From positions 98,772,652 to 98,836,651 of the forward strand of contig CM065299.1 of assembly GCA_032871835.1 (NCBI GenBank): a stretch of DNA of 64,000 nucleotides, given 5' to 3'. The first letter of the stretch is position 1. Every line of letters starts with the position of its first letter. Positions 11,948-23,506 of the stretch are shown in pieces. The notes under the pieces are model-generated. The model saw only the letters and a program-made list of their open reading frames with translations, did no database searches and had not been told where the DNA came from. The translations under genes were made by a program, and so were the position numbers. This stretch comes from Dipteronia dyeriana. Taxonomy: Eukaryota; Streptophyta; Magnoliopsida; Sapindales; Sapindaceae.

Positions 11948-14261
11948 TGATGGACAGGTCGTTGTAGTGTCGTCAAAATATGAATATTTAAGCTCGGCCT
12001 CGTAAGCGTGCGAGTCACAGAGACTAGCACAGTGGCAAGCAAGGATTGTTCCACAGGGAAGTGGGATTCACCAAACGTCTCTAGTTCTAGCTATTATTAC
12101 AACACTCCGAGCAGACTCGTGTGTTGCATATGCGAAAGAATATGTTGAAAATTAAATGCCAAACTAACCTAGCAAAATACAAAAATAAACAATATATACA
12201 ATGATAGGATGGAATGGAGTGATAAGGAATGTAAATGGTCACACTAAGCAAATGACCACACCATAGCAATCACACAATTTCATACAACATGCATAGTCAA
12301 GGATTAATGCCGTGCTCACTTAATCCTCGGCAATTGCCCTCACTCCAGCGACAATTGACTATACCGAAATGCACCAACAACCTATCTCTCGATGGTTGCC
12401 CGAACTGCACTCGGTTCATTAAGAACAATGAGACACATGTAGCGACAATACGTGTCAAACCACATGCAGGCTCTACACGTAGTAGCCAATCTACTAAATG
12501 CACGTTGAGTGCTTCACCTCTCGGTCCATCACACACAACCTAGGTTCAATGAAGGGGTGGCTAACCACTCAAGGCTTTAAGCATTTCGAAGGGCCACTTA
12601 ACCAATAACAAGCATATGCAACGAAATAGGCAACAATACTAGGTTTAAATTAAATTCCTAATGAATGAAAGTACACATCAAAAAAGAGACAAGGATACAA
12701 GGAAAGAAATGCAAAACAAATAAAAAGGAGACCCCTCATCCGTAACTGGGAATCGAACACTGGATCTTCTCGAGTGTCAATCTGAGATGTTCTCACCACT
12801 GGACGACTACGGCGTTCTCCAATCTCATGAATGCATAACCCCCTCAACAAGAGAGAGATCTCTCCTAATCTCTCTAGACTCCCTAAGATGGATGAATACG
12901 AATGGAAAATATGTTCACCTAACACTAATGTGCATCAATGCAATTGCAAAGGCATTAAGTACATTCAATATGAATTAAGGGTTCATCCTCTTGATTTAGG
13001 AATTATCTCTAAACCAATTCACCACCCAATCGGGCCAAGAAAGGGCAATTGTGTCCTAAAATGACCCATTAAGTGCAAGGAAATGAACCAAAGCCAATTT
13101 AACACCTAAATGCATGAACGAGCCTTTCCCACTCTTTGGGGGGGAAATCTCCAATCACTGAAATCATCAATACATGGCATTTTGGTCATCCATTAACATA
13201 CAAACAATCATGGGAAACTAAATTAATCTACTCCTACATTAAATTACTCTACTCCTAATCCCAATCATGCATACATATCAATTTCAAGCCATTCATACAC
13301 ATATATATCATAATAAGAGCATTAAAACATGTAACTCCAAGAGCAAAACAAAACCCAAATGAAATTAAGTACAAATATACATATATAGCATATGTGAAAG
13401 GTTTACGAATTCTCAATTCAGGGTTACACATTAAAGAAACAAAAATACAAGGAAAATGAGTAAAAATGAGCAAACCACCCTCTAAAGATGCTCCAAATCT
13501 TTCCTAGCTCGGTTTTGGTCCTAAGACCACTCCTATTTCCTTGAAATTGGTTCTAAATGGGTGGAGGAAGTGTAAAATGGTGGTATGGAGGTGTATGGTG
13601 AGCTCCCATGGAGGAAAAACCTCCATGGGAGCTTGAATCACTCACTTATTTGGTGAAGAAGGTGGAAGAGATGAAGAAAATGGAATAGAGTTTGTATGGG
13701 TTGTGGGAGATGTGTGGGAGGTGTGTGTGATGTGAGAAATGGGGGTATTTATAGTGTTGGGAGGTTAGGGCCATAATTGGATGTGAAATGACGACATACC
13801 CTCTCAAATTCGGTTTGGAAATGGCAAAACTAAGTAAAAATGCGACCTTAAGGCGACTTGGTGCTCAGGTCGCCTACAGGTCGCTATTTCCTCAGGTGAA
13901 GATATTCCATCTTCACGTACCATTACGAAAATGACCATAACTTCCTCGAGAAAACTCAGAATTATGATCTATAAAAAGCGTTGGAGACGAGACATCCGGA
14001 GCTTTCTGAAAATAGGTAATAGGTAATGTAGTTTGATTTGAGGGCGGATATATGGCCCCTAAAAGTTGAGTATTCTGCACAACCAATTCCATTTCAGCCC
14101 ATCTAACCTCCAAAACTCTTCAATTAAGCTCAAATACCTTCCGTAGAGAACATGCACCTACACAAGGCTTACAAACACATTAAATATCAAAATATAATCA
14201 AAAAAGAGAACAAAAGCTAGGTAATGGGGTCCTCAAATAGGTATATAAATCGTTCCGATCA
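11948..14261 (+). mobile_element. 2.3-kb solo LTR inserted in L1 ORF2
   Basis: Removing this block rejoins the L1 reading (NSR before, RRIQKC and LASGLRLNFHKS after), so it is an insertion. It begins TGATGGAC and ends TTCCGATCA, which gives the TG...CA ends and short inverted termini of an LTR. It is flanked by near-identical 5-base sequences (gtaga/gaaga). There is no coding capacity. A related sequence of the same structure at 21804-23501 shares the ending 'tccgatca', a 'catccgg.gctttc' block and the 'ttccaca' start region. It also carries a tRNA-like segment at 12740-12813. A large non-autonomous element cannot be excluded. Confidence 0.55.
12740..12813 (-). pseudogene. tRNA-Glu-like relic or SINE head
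   Basis: On the minus strand a 74-base segment starts GCCGTAGTCGTCCAGTGG and ends CCCAGTTACGG. The first part is close to the 5' half of plant tRNA-Glu and fits a pol III A box; GTTCGATTCC is a perfect B box. Six acceptor-stem pairs (CCGTAG with TTACGG) are kept. The anticodon arm does not fold cleanly and would not read Glu, so it is not a working tRNA. It may be a SINE head or a tRNA captured by the surrounding LTR. Confidence 0.5.
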
Positions 14262-16260
14262 GAAGAAGGATCCAGAAATGTTTTATGCTAGCTTCTGGGT
14301 TGAGACTAAATTTCCATAAATCTTGTGCAGTAAGAATAAGTACAAGAGTGAGGGGGGATAAAGATTAGACTCTATACTTCAAATGTAAGAAAGCTTCCTT
14401 ACCTATTCCCTATCTAGGAATACCATTAGGAGGCCTATGATTAAGCATGTGGAAAATTGTCTTGCACCATGGAAGAAGAAATTTCTTAATCGAGTTGGGA
14501 GATTGGTGTTGATTAAGGTAGTGCTCTTGAGCATCCCAAACTATTACTTATCGATTTTTAAAATGCCGGTAGGGGTGACACTCAAATTAGAGAAGATTCA
14601 ACCGTAGTTTTTCTAGGGGGGTGGAGTGGAAAAAAGAAAGTTCCATCTAGTGGGGTGGGATCTTATTTGCTAAATAAAGAAGAATGGTAGGTTTGGTGTT
14701 GGAAAGATGATGGTTAAGAATGAGAGTCTCTTGGCAAAATGGATTCGACGGTTTGGAAACGACCAACATCTTTTATGGAAACGTTTGTTGTGGGCTTCTT
14801 ATGGTATGGACACAACAGAGTTACGATGGGATTGGAATATCAGCTCTCATGTGTCTTCTTTTGTGCAAGCTGTTCACAATTTATTTGGGGAAGGATCAAG
14901 CTCAGCCAAAATTATTGAGAAAGGTTTGAAGATGATAATTGGAAGAGGTAATAAGGCTAAGTTGTGGGAGGACATCCGTTGGGGTTCTATTCCTTTACGA
15001 AATATCTTCCCAAGGATTTTTTCCCTTGCTAGTAACAAAACTGGAAGTGTGGATGATTTTTATTAGTGGTGTGACTCTAAATGGGAGTGGAGCGTTGCTT
15101 TAAGGAGGACCATGTTTGATTAAGAACTTGATCAATAGAGGAGTTTTTTATCCATTATTCAAAACATTTCTATGCAAGATAATTTGTCGGACGCTATTGC
15201 ATGGACTAACAACTCCAATGGTATCTTCTTCGTGGGCTATTTTCGGAAGTGTATCGAGGAGGAGGGGTCAATCGCCTTACAGAAAGAAAAGTTCATTTCG
15301 TAGGGGATTTGTCCCCCAAAGGTAGAATTGTTTACATGGCAAATTTTCAACTGTAGGGTTATAGTTCATGAGGTCATGTAGCGCTTCAGTTTTGGCAACA
15401 TTTCGACTGTAGATTGCCTTATTTGTTGTCATAATATCGAGACAGTAGATCACCTTTTTCTTAACTGTCCTTGGACCTAGAAAATTTGTACTAAGTGTGT
15501 GGGGTGGCGGAAGGTTTCTAGTAGCCCGACCAACACGATTAAAGAGTGGATGAGGGGATGGGTGAGCTTATGTCCAAAATGGAAGTGTGGAAGAGTCTGG
15601 AACTCTCTCTTTTTTACTGTTGTTTAGACAGTGTGGGAAACCGTAACAGGGTTGTGTTCAGAAACAAAGAGGTGAACTTCACTCAGGCTATTGACACGGT
15701 TCGATTTAGAATTGGGTAGTGGTTTAAACACCATAGAGCTAGATCATCTAACAATATGTCAATAATTCTGCTTAACCTACAGGAAGCCTGCGTGGATGTG
15801 ATTCCAAAAAAGAAATAGTGTTCGAAAGAAGTGTGGATTCCTCCAACCCTTGACTCGCTTAAGTTTAATATGGATGGGTCCGCTAGGGGTCAACTAGGGC
15901 ATGCGGGAATGGGTGATGTTCTAAGATCGTCAATTGGGAGAGTTATGTGATTGTTTTCGAAATATTTAAGCATCCAAGATTATAACACTGGTGAGATTAT
16001 GGCAATTCATAGAGCGTCTCTGATTTGTGCCTCGAACGTTAAGTTTCAAGGAAAATATATTTCAATAGTTAGCGATTCTAAAGTGGCGATTTCTTGGGTT
16101 AATTATGGTTGCTTTGGTCATTTAAATCCCGTCAACAAGATCTATTAAGGTAATATGAAGGTGTTGTTCAATTCTAGAGCCTCAAACTCTTTCGTGAATA
16201 TACTTGCAAAGAAGGGTTCAAGTTTGGAACCTAAGATTTTTGTGATTAAGGATCCTTAGT
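14262..16260 (+). pseudogene. L1 ORF2, 3' part: RT tail, zf-RVT and RNase H
   Basis: The reading continues from the split L1. LASGLRLNFHKS and PIPYLGIPLGG mark the end of the RT palm. Next is LLAKWIRRFGNDQHLLWKRL (14707-15066). Then a zf-RVT zinc-binding region with ELFTWQIFNCRV and CCHNIETVDHLFLNCPW is found at 15316-15478. The RNase H domain (15842-16150) shows FNMDGSARGQLGHAG, the first catalytic Asp motif, then GEIMAIHRAS and IVSDSKVAISWVN. The last residues resemble the usual LAKKGSS ending of these proteins at about 16205. At least six stops or frameshifts are present. RNase H of this type is a feature of one group of plant L1s. Confidence 0.8.
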
Positions 16261-16441
16261 GTCTTGGCTTGCTTGCCCGTTTGGCTGGGGGTTTTCTTTG
16301 GGTGTCTCGGTTTTTGTTTTTTCTTTGTTTTGGTGAGGTGTTATCGTTTTTTGGGTCTCCCATGTTGTTTGTGTTTTTGCTCTGTTCCTTGGTCTCAATG
16401 GCCTTTCTTGATTACTATATTGTTGATCAAAAAAAAAAATA

Positions 16442-16762
16442 AGGTGACGAGGATCCATATCCATCGTAGCAACAACTTGATCAATGAAATTATCCCAACA
16501 AACACCACACGAAACACAATGATTGGCCTAACTTTTAAATTTTTTAACATATTATGCAGTATATCCATTGTTGTCCACAATTCTTATCCCATAACATGTT
16601 GTGCCAAAAGACATAATCGAACACCAGAGGGCAGGTCCAACATTTTGCAATTACGGTGAATCTTCATATCAACACTTGCGCAAATTCAAAATCATGTACT
16701 GTAGATTTGAGACTTGAGAGTTAGGAACTCTCGCTCATTTTCTAATTTCAAATCAGTGTGTA
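16442..16762. other. Short unassigned stretch downstream of the L1
   Basis: Non-repetitive sequence between the L1 poly-A and the next MITE. Minus-strand translations in three frames contain Cys/His/Trp-rich bits (for example FWHNMLWDKNCGQQW), but no frame stays open and I recognise no family. It might be old host gene sequence. Confidence 0.3.
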
Positions 16763-16765
16763 TTA

Positions 16766-17277
16766 GGATATGTTTGGGATTGCTTTTGCATGAGAAATAA
16801 ATGAATATTTCTCAAGTTTTGAGCAAATAGGTTTTTCGTAAACTTTCAAAAACAACTTATTTTACAATTTACTCCTCAAATAATCAACTTTTGAGAAGTT
16901 GGTAGGGGGTGCTCTTGGATGCAAAAGCCAGTCTTTATCTTTAAAACTTGGTGGAGCGAGAGACGGCTCGACGTTCAGGCAGCAGTTCCAGATGCTGAGT
17001 TTTGATGCTTGAGAGAGTTGACTCATTTCACCAAAAAGACAGAGTTGACTCGGTGCAGCTAGTTTTTTTCATTTTGTCAAAGTTGACCGAGTTGACCTAG
17101 CTTATGCAGGTGTCTATTTTTGTCATTATGCTAAACATTTTTCCACCCATTCAAAAGCAGAGCAATTTTAAAATTTAATTTACCAAACACCTGTTAATTT
17201 TTTTTGCTAAACCAATTATGTTTTAAGTTAAGCTCTAAGTAGATTACTTTTTAAGCAAAACAATCTCAAACATAGTC
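16766..17277. mobile_element. PIF/Harbinger-like MITE (512 bp, TTA target duplication)
   Basis: The ends GGATATGTTTGGGATTGC and, on the other strand, GACTATGTTTGAGATTG form imperfect terminal inverted repeats of the 'GTTTGG' type. They are flanked by TTA on both sides (16763-16765 and 17278-17280). A 3-base TTA/TAA duplication and such ends are typical of Tourist-like elements. No coding sequence. Confidence 0.6.
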
Positions 17278-17373
17278 TTAAAATCATATACATTCAAATA
17301 TTAGGTCAGTATATATTAACAAGATGATGCAATCATTTAATATATTTCCCATATATATAGTGGAAATTGTGAG

Positions 17374-18236
17374 AAATGTCACCTTTTTAATGTTTCATTG
17401 CATCCAAATCACTGCTTTAATAAGTTATGTTTAAAATGTACCTATTATGGTGAACTACCAAAATTACCCTTAGATACTTCTTTTCTATTCCTCCGTTTAT
17501 GAGTCTTGTAGCACTTTATCCGATCATTTTCATTTGTTATTCGAGTCTTTTGTAAACCTTAAGTTGGTTGTGTGAATTTTGAATCTCTGAGCCTTTCTAA
17601 ACTTTGTCTGAGCTTTTTGTAAGTGTGTCCGAGCTTTTTGTAATTGTTTTTTGGAGCATTTTGTAAGTGTTTTTGAGCCTTTTATAAGTGTGTCCGAGCT
17701 TTTTGTAAGTGTTCCCGAGCCTTTGTAATTAGCCTTTTGTAATTGTGTCTGAGCCTTTTGTAAGTGTTTTCGAGCCTTTGTAATTACAAAGGCTCGAGCC
17801 TTTTGTAATTATTTTTGAGTCCTTTGTAAGTGTTTTCGAGTCCTTTGTAAGTGTGTTCGAGCTTTTAGTAATTACATTTCGAGCCTTTGTAAGTGGTTTC
17901 GAGCCTTTTGTACAAACTTTAAGTTTGTCAACTTTGTATCACTGAGCCTTTTAAGTACTAGCCCGAGCCATTTCAAATGTAACTCGAGCCTTGAGCTCGA
18001 CCTCCAAATGCGTCTGTATAGCGCCACTCCGTCACCATTCAAGTGATTGTCTAGGTTTCAACGAGACTTTCTCTCTATACTCCATAACTATATCATAGTA
18101 AAATGAATGAAAGAAATCAGATATAGAACAACTATTGGAGGTATTTTTATCCGTTCACCATAATAGTTGTCTTTTAAACATAAGTTATTAAAGCAGTGAC
18201 AATGTTGAAATATCACCTCCAAAAAGTGTCATTTAA
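17374..18236. mobile_element. Small non-autonomous MULE-like element with internal array
   Basis: Left (17374-17455) and right (18153-18235) ends are inverted copies. Both contain a block of 'tcactgctttaata' and 'ttatgttta' followed by 'ctattatggtgaac' in the same order. Between the ends is a tandem array (17586-17915). No protein is encoded. Terminal inverted repeats of about 80 bases around a short internal array match the layout of the terminal parts of the larger MULEs here. I did not find a convincing 9-base target duplication. Confidence 0.6.
17586..17915. repeat. GAGCCTTTTGTAA tandem array
   Basis: About 15 imperfect copies of a 20-25-base unit with core 'cgagccttttgtaagtgt'. One internal inversion makes a palindrome at about 17774-17802 (cgagcctttgtaa read both ways). 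On the opposite strand the core reads 'ttacaaaaagctcgg', close to 'ctacaaaaaagctcggg' in the MULE-1 array at about 6413, which hints at a common origin. Confidence 0.75.
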
Positions 18237-18588
18237 TTTTTAAACCCTTGTAAGAATGAATAAATTGACACATTAAAAACCACTAAGGTAAATCATGAAA
18301 AATCTATATACCTAGAGCTTGATAATTCTTGTATGTTCCTCTCATGATCCAAAGATCATAGCATCACACGGCGCATGAGCCTTTCCAAATCGAGTAACGC
18401 ACAGTCATAATGGATATAACAAGATAAATACACAAAAGACATTAATAATGTTATAATTAAGCCATCAATTGCCTCAATGTCTTCTACAAGATTAATTAGT
18501 AGACGATTTATGTGACAGTTACCCACCTGAATGAGTTGATGAAAAAAATTCTCCACGAATTACACCATCAGTACGAGGCCAAACCGAG
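18237..18588. other. Unassigned sequence left of the solo LTR
   Basis: When the LTR at 18589-19744 is removed, this stretch joins the region carrying the third DUF1517-like fragment. The minus strand reads GRDDSVWPRTDGVIRGEFF across the join, then meets stops. This does not match the DUF1517 exons, so its origin is unknown. Confidence 0.3.
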
Positions 18589-19744
18589 TGTTAGTCAAAA
18601 ATTCACTCAGGGTGAAAAATTCCAGTTAACCCCCTCAAGACCTAGACCTTGACCTCGGAGGAACGCGGTCAGGGTTAGGTACCTTCGGTACCGGGTACAT
18701 GTGGAAGTAGGGTAGGGAAATAGGGACAAATGAAAATGGTGAACTAAGCAAGGCTATTTTTATTACTAATGACTCAAGATACAATTTCTAATACAATGAA
18801 ACGGAACACCCAATCATTCTCTCTGTATTTTGCTTCAACGAATAGAGATGGCAAACTCGTTTATGTCTATAAGTGGATCCTACTCACAATGGTGATGGAT
18901 CATCCCTTTTTTCCCTTTTTCTCCCTTTTCTTTTCGTCGATATTCTCCTCATATTTATACACGAAGTCTAGGGTTTTCTCTTGGCAAGCAAATGGGAGGT
19001 CAACGGATTGATCCTTCTTCCCCTTTTGATGAGATTTTCTATTTAATGTGATGATCCTGGAGATTAGGCAGAGAATATCTTGGCGGAAAATGGTGTTTGT
19101 TTCCATTTTAAACTCTTCAATTATGATGGCATACACGTGGAGCTTTCTCGTAGTGTCAGCAGATAATCTGAAGCCATCTATTGGCCATGTGGCACCTCAT
19201 AGCGTCGATCTGGTGTCGTGGTGGGGTATCTCGGGGTACTAGTCTGTTGACGGGGTGCTCTGAGGTACCACCCTAGGGAGGTGGCGCTTGAGCGATAGAG
19301 ATGGTGAAGACTAGGTATCCCAAAGTACCAGCCTGCTAGCCTATAGTACCATTATGGTGATGCAGCGCTTGATTGGTCACTCTAGTAAAGTACTTTGGGG
19401 TACCATTCCGGTGGCGAGGTGCTTGGTTGATATTGTTGGAGCCTTACGATCTTCTATGAGCTTTACGGGCATCTTTCTACCTGCTAGAAAGGTAGAATAC
19501 GTACCTCGACTGGAGTGCATATCATCACCGCGATGCCTAGGTACTAGCTGGGGGGTCCGCGATGGTACACGTACTTCGTCCTGATCTTATAGTGATATCG
19601 AGATCCCTGGGTCATGTTGGACCTGGTGCTGCATGGTAGACTACTGCGCCCAGGGCATACCTAGTGCTTTGTGATGCTCTCTATCAGGCGTCATTTTCGG
19701 TGGAAAATTTCCCTTTGTGCGCTTGCCAAATTTGGCTATTAACA
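18589..19744 (+). mobile_element. Solo LTR (1156 bp) with perfect 5-bp target duplication
   Basis: It begins TGTTAGTC and ends CTATTAACA (TG...CA) and is flanked by CCGAG on both sides (18584-18588 and 19745-19749). There is no coding sequence. An inverted homologue occupies 63010-64000; the two share, in order, the 'ggtggactgagcaagg'-like region, the tandem 'ggtacc' segments and the end motif 'ttccctttg.gc'. The perfect duplication with no internal region marks it as the product of LTR-LTR recombination. Confidence 0.85.
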
Positions 19745-20072
19745 CCGAGTCATCACGACCACACATCATCATAATCAATAATAGAAAAATCACTACCTCT
19801 TGAATTTTTATACATTTGAGGGCTTTTAACATATTGTTGATAACAAAAGTACTACTATTCCCTTTTGAACTTGAAATAGCATTAGTGTTTTTTGCTAGTT
19901 GAAGCAAAAGTTGAGTTCACAGAGATTTCATTCCTTTCAACTTTGATGCTAGAGAATCTAGAACTTGTTGTAAATTTAATGGATTCGATGGAACGAAGAT
20001 TGCCATGGAAGTTCTTTACTCTAGGTTTGACAATAACAATGAATTTGCTTTTAGTAAATAAGCAATTGCCAT
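19745..20072 (-). pseudogene. Third DUF1517 paralogue: N-terminal fragment
   Basis: The start codon context 'ggctatggcaa' and the first codons (reading MAIAYLLKANSLLLSN) match the beginning of the intact DUF1517 gene (MATMTSSMLKTNPLLLSS). A further match occurs in the stretch FSSIKVERNEISVNSTF against the TFASVKVESFVNFTS region, in a shifted frame. Frames break within 40 codons and none of exons 2-5 was found nearby. The solo LTR is inserted just downstream. This is a dead partial duplicate. Confidence 0.55.
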
Positions 20073-20075
20073 AGC

Positions 20076-20466
20076 CACACAGGTTCAAGGTTTTTTTTTA
20101 AATAATAAATAATAAATAATTATGAGCTAGGCCTCTAGGGTTTATAAGAAAAAATAAATGAATGGGTGATTCGGCGACAAGAAAAGTAAAATAATTTTTG
20201 GGATGTAATTTTATCTCCTGAACTTCTAGTTTAAGCAAAGTTTTTTTTTTAATTCTAAAGTTTGAATATTCGAAAAAAAAAATCCATTGACAATCCAGGA
20301 TTACAGGCTAGTTTTTTATTGCTTTTGAAAAGTTAAAATCTAGTTATTTAATAATTATGACTTTTGACTTAAAATGATGTTCGGTAAAACTTCTAAAGGA
20401 GATTACTTTTTGAAAGTGATTATGCAATAATTTATTTCAGCATTTAATGAATCTATTAAAATATCA
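20076..20466. other. AT-rich spacer
   Basis: Low-complexity sequence with A and T runs between the DUF1517 fragment and the second L1. It contains the left copy (20459-20466, aaatatca) of the L1 target duplication. Nothing coding was seen. Confidence 0.5.
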
Positions 20467-21119
20467 TTTTTTTTTAACTACTAAAAATATTATTAAGGCC
20501 ATGAAGACCAAACACAGTACACCCCTAAACAGAGGCAAAACCTAGAACAGGTGACAACAACACTTAAAACACCAAGGCTTGAAACAAACAAAAACACTAA
20601 TAGAAATCCATACCAGACAACATGACAAACCACACCAAAGCACAAGACTAGACAACAGGACAACCCACTCAAACCAATGAGTTAGAACTCCTCACAAACA
20701 AAAATCTCAGCCTCTATTAACCAGAGCAGACCCCAAACACAAACCAAAACAGGAAGAAGAAAACCAAAACTTTAACTCCCAAGCGACAGCCACCAAACCT
20801 CTCAGCTACCACAACAGCCCCCTACACAAAACAAAAACCAACACCTTCTTCAAGCAAGAAAATAAAACCTCCAAGGGACCTAAAATCTTGATGAAACAGG
20901 ACACAAAAACCATCACCTATACCAAATTTCTGCCCACCTTGTGACTTTCCACCCACCCTAAACCTCTCAAAATCCAAGAATTAGCTAACACAAAAGACAC
21001 ATGAAAACCAAAACCATCTGAAACCGAAAGAGCTACGGACCATTAACCTCATTGAACCTAGCAACATCTTTTTCCTCTCTTCTTGCAATAACTTTAGTTA
21101 ATTCTTTCTCTTTACCATT

Positions 21120-21803
21120 GAATTAAAACCCAAAAGAACTCTAATTTCCATTGTTTTAGTTATTCATCCTCTATATTACAAGCTTGCTTATAAGCCTTCC
21201 CCAAAGTTGAAATCTGATTGGATTCAAAAGGCTTAATCTTAGCACTTATAGTCTTCATAATATGCTTGTTAGAAGCATTACTTCTAGGCCTACCGCTTTT
21301 TATGAAGGTTGAAGAAGATGAATTAGTCATCATACCTACAACATTCTTCTCCATCGCAACTGAATCAGCACCTTCCTTCCCCACAGCAGCCAAAATCTGA
21401 TCCATCTTATAATCTCTACCGGACCTCTCGCATAAGTCGCCACCAACCTCAACACTAACAAAGCCATTTATGTCAGCAAACAAAGCATCTATAACTTCAC
21501 CCTATTCATGAACAGACTTACCACTCCCTCAAAGCCATCCATCTTTTTCTAGACAAACCTCCAATTGATCAAGGTCCTACAGATTTTTAATCCTTCATAG
21601 CCTTCTTGGGCATGAGTCCTACGTGGACCATTACCATCCACTGAACCTTTGTCCAAAGCAACTAGCCTACCGATTTGATTCCTCAAAACAGAGTCTGAAG
21701 CAAAAAGGTTCACGTCTCTCTTAGAACACTCACCCTACACCTTTTGAGAATTCAAAAACACCTCATTTCTACCATTCTCCTCGAATGACGAAGAGCTTTC
21801 TTC
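21120..21803 (-). pseudogene. L1 ORF1, C-terminal part of the second LINE
   Basis: After the LTR, ORF1 continues as SVSGSEESSSSFEENG, a Ser-rich stretch. It continues to an open segment (21483-21160) beginning MFADINGFVSVEVGGDL. This contains a basic SGRPRSNASNKHIMKT region and ends KQACNIEDE. Basic, low-complexity tails of this sort are usual for plant L1 ORF1 proteins. Stops occur at about 21500 and elsewhere. Beyond it the sequence passes straight to T/G-rich 3' UTR with no endonuclease start motif. Confidence 0.65.
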
Positions 21804-23501
21804 TGATCCACTGACACTTCTAATCACTCCAAAATGAGCACTCACAATAGTACGGAGCTGTGAGAGTAGTACAATAATAAATAAGATTCATTCCACAAGA
21901 ATTGAAAATTTGATTACCATAATTGATTGATTTTACTACTATTTAGATAAGCAAAGATTTGATGATTGAATTAAACTACTCGAAGCTAATTAAAATAAAC
22001 TACAACTAAAAAGCAATTAATGAAACTAAACAAACAAGTACACAAAGCCAAGTCACACACAAGCAAGTAATGTATTACTATTTGGAAATTAGGCTAAGGT
22101 CGTGAATCCACCTAACCAATTCTCACCAATTTATAGACATACCATTAAAGATAAATCATGTAAGTGCAAATGTTGACTCGTGACAACCATCTATTAGTTC
22201 CTACTCTCTCTTCTCTCGAGTAATGGAAACAACATATATATGCACCGATAACCTATCTCTTAATGGTCATCCGAAATACACACAAATTCAAGCTTAGTGG
22301 TTCACTAATTGAGCCCTAGAGACTAGCCTCGAGTATTTCTACCTTACTAAACCTCTGTCGTGTATTTCATTGAGCACGTTGTGTGCTTCTTCCTTCTGTA
22401 CTTCACACAACAACCAAATAGACACTAAGTGCTAGCTAAACACTCAATATTGATTAAAGCATGAAATGCACATGCATAAACACATGCAATAGGGATAAAG
22501 TGGTGATCTTTATTGATAATTCATAGTAAGGGTTTCATCTTGACGTTAGCCAAGTAGAATTTAGTTCATAATATGAGAAATGGTCATACAAGATATGAAA
22601 TAAGTACAAGTCATAAATGAGTACAAGTAATTGTAAAGAAAGAAAGGGAAAAAGTAAACTAGGTTGAAAAACTCCTCCTCTCTTGGTTAGTTATGCTAGA
22701 GTTCTTCTCTCCTTGACTTCTTTTGCTCTAAGATGTGGTCTTGATGGTTGTTTTAGGTGAGGAAATGAGGTGTTGAGTAGTTGGTAAGGTGGGATTTGTG
22801 TTTATATGGTGATTTGATGAAGGATTTGGGTGATTTGGTAAATGATTTTGGTTAAAGGTTAGTTCTTGGAGGTTTTGGATTGTAATATAAGTGTTTGGAG
22901 CTCAAGGGTCGTGGTAGAGGTGATGAAGAAGAGTTGAAATGGGGTATTTATATATTTAGAATTAGAGCATGAAACACTAGAAATTCTGCTAAGTTGGACA
23001 CGTGCTTTGGTGAGGGTGCGCTGGTCGAGAGGCGCTTCACCAGTGCCACCTTAATGGAGAAGGTGCACTGGTGAGGTTGTGTTGGTAGTCATGGGCAACA
23101 CCAGCGCTTGTCTTCACTTCTTGATTATTTGCTTCTTTAGTGGCTTCCAACAGTGTGCACTGTTACGAAAACAGTCATAACTCCCTCTAGAAAATCCGGA
23201 ATTGTAATCCATAAAAACAGCTAGAAATTAAACATCCGGGGCTTTCCGATTATATTTGGATCTCAACTTGATTCATTTTGAGTAGGGAGATATAGCCTTC
23301 CGAAGTTGGGTGGTCTGTACGAGCCTTTACAAATTTAGCTCATAAAACCTTCAAAACTCTTCAATTAAGCTTCATTACCTTATTTATGGTATAATACCTA
23401 AACAAACCTCATAAAACATATTATAAACCAAAATATGCTAGAAATTTAGAATATATTATAGGAGATGGAGACCTTAAATAGGTATAATTATGGTCCGATC
23501 A
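21804..23501 (+). mobile_element. 1.7-kb solo LTR inserted in L1 ORF1 (same family as 11948-14261)
   Basis: It starts TGATCC and ends GGTCCGATCA. The flanks tcttc/acttc match at four of five bases. Excising it restores the L1 frame (VRGS before, EESSSS after, on the minus strand). It shares several blocks with the 2.3-kb LTR, notably 'aggtata' near the end followed by 'tccgatca', 'cttcaattaagct' and the 'cgaaaa..gtcataact' block. There is no coding sequence. The left boundary is less certain than the right. Confidence 0.5.
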
Positions 23502-23506
23502 ACTTC

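Larger units (their letters stand above)
8650..16440 (+). mobile_element. L1-type LINE with RNase H, split by a solo LTR
   Basis: A plant L1 runs left to right: ORF1 with an RNA recognition motif (from about 8688), ORF2 with endonuclease and reverse transcriptase (9846-11944), then, after a 2.3-kb LTR insertion, the rest of ORF2 with zf-RVT and RNase H (14262-16260), a T/G-rich 3' UTR, and a short poly-A at about 16430-16440. The second L1 at 20.5-25.0 kb has a matching 5' leader and 3' UTR, which confirms both ends within a few tens of bases. Both ORFs contain many stops and frameshifts, so it is inactive. I could not settle its target duplication. Confidence 0.8.

Noticed and set aside
8650..16455. 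Target duplication of the first L1 (aggtgagga against aggtgacgagga)
   Set aside because: Requires an indel and does not coincide with the 5' end predicted from the second L1.
16395..16580. Minus-strand open frame MWTTMDILHN...
   Set aside because: It overlaps the L1 3' UTR and poly-A and has no known motif; kept only as unassigned sequence.
17374..18236. 9-bp target duplication for the small MULE-like element (ttgtgagaa/ttgtaagaa)
   Set aside because: One mismatch and placement about 14 bases off the aligned terminal repeats on one side; not convincing.
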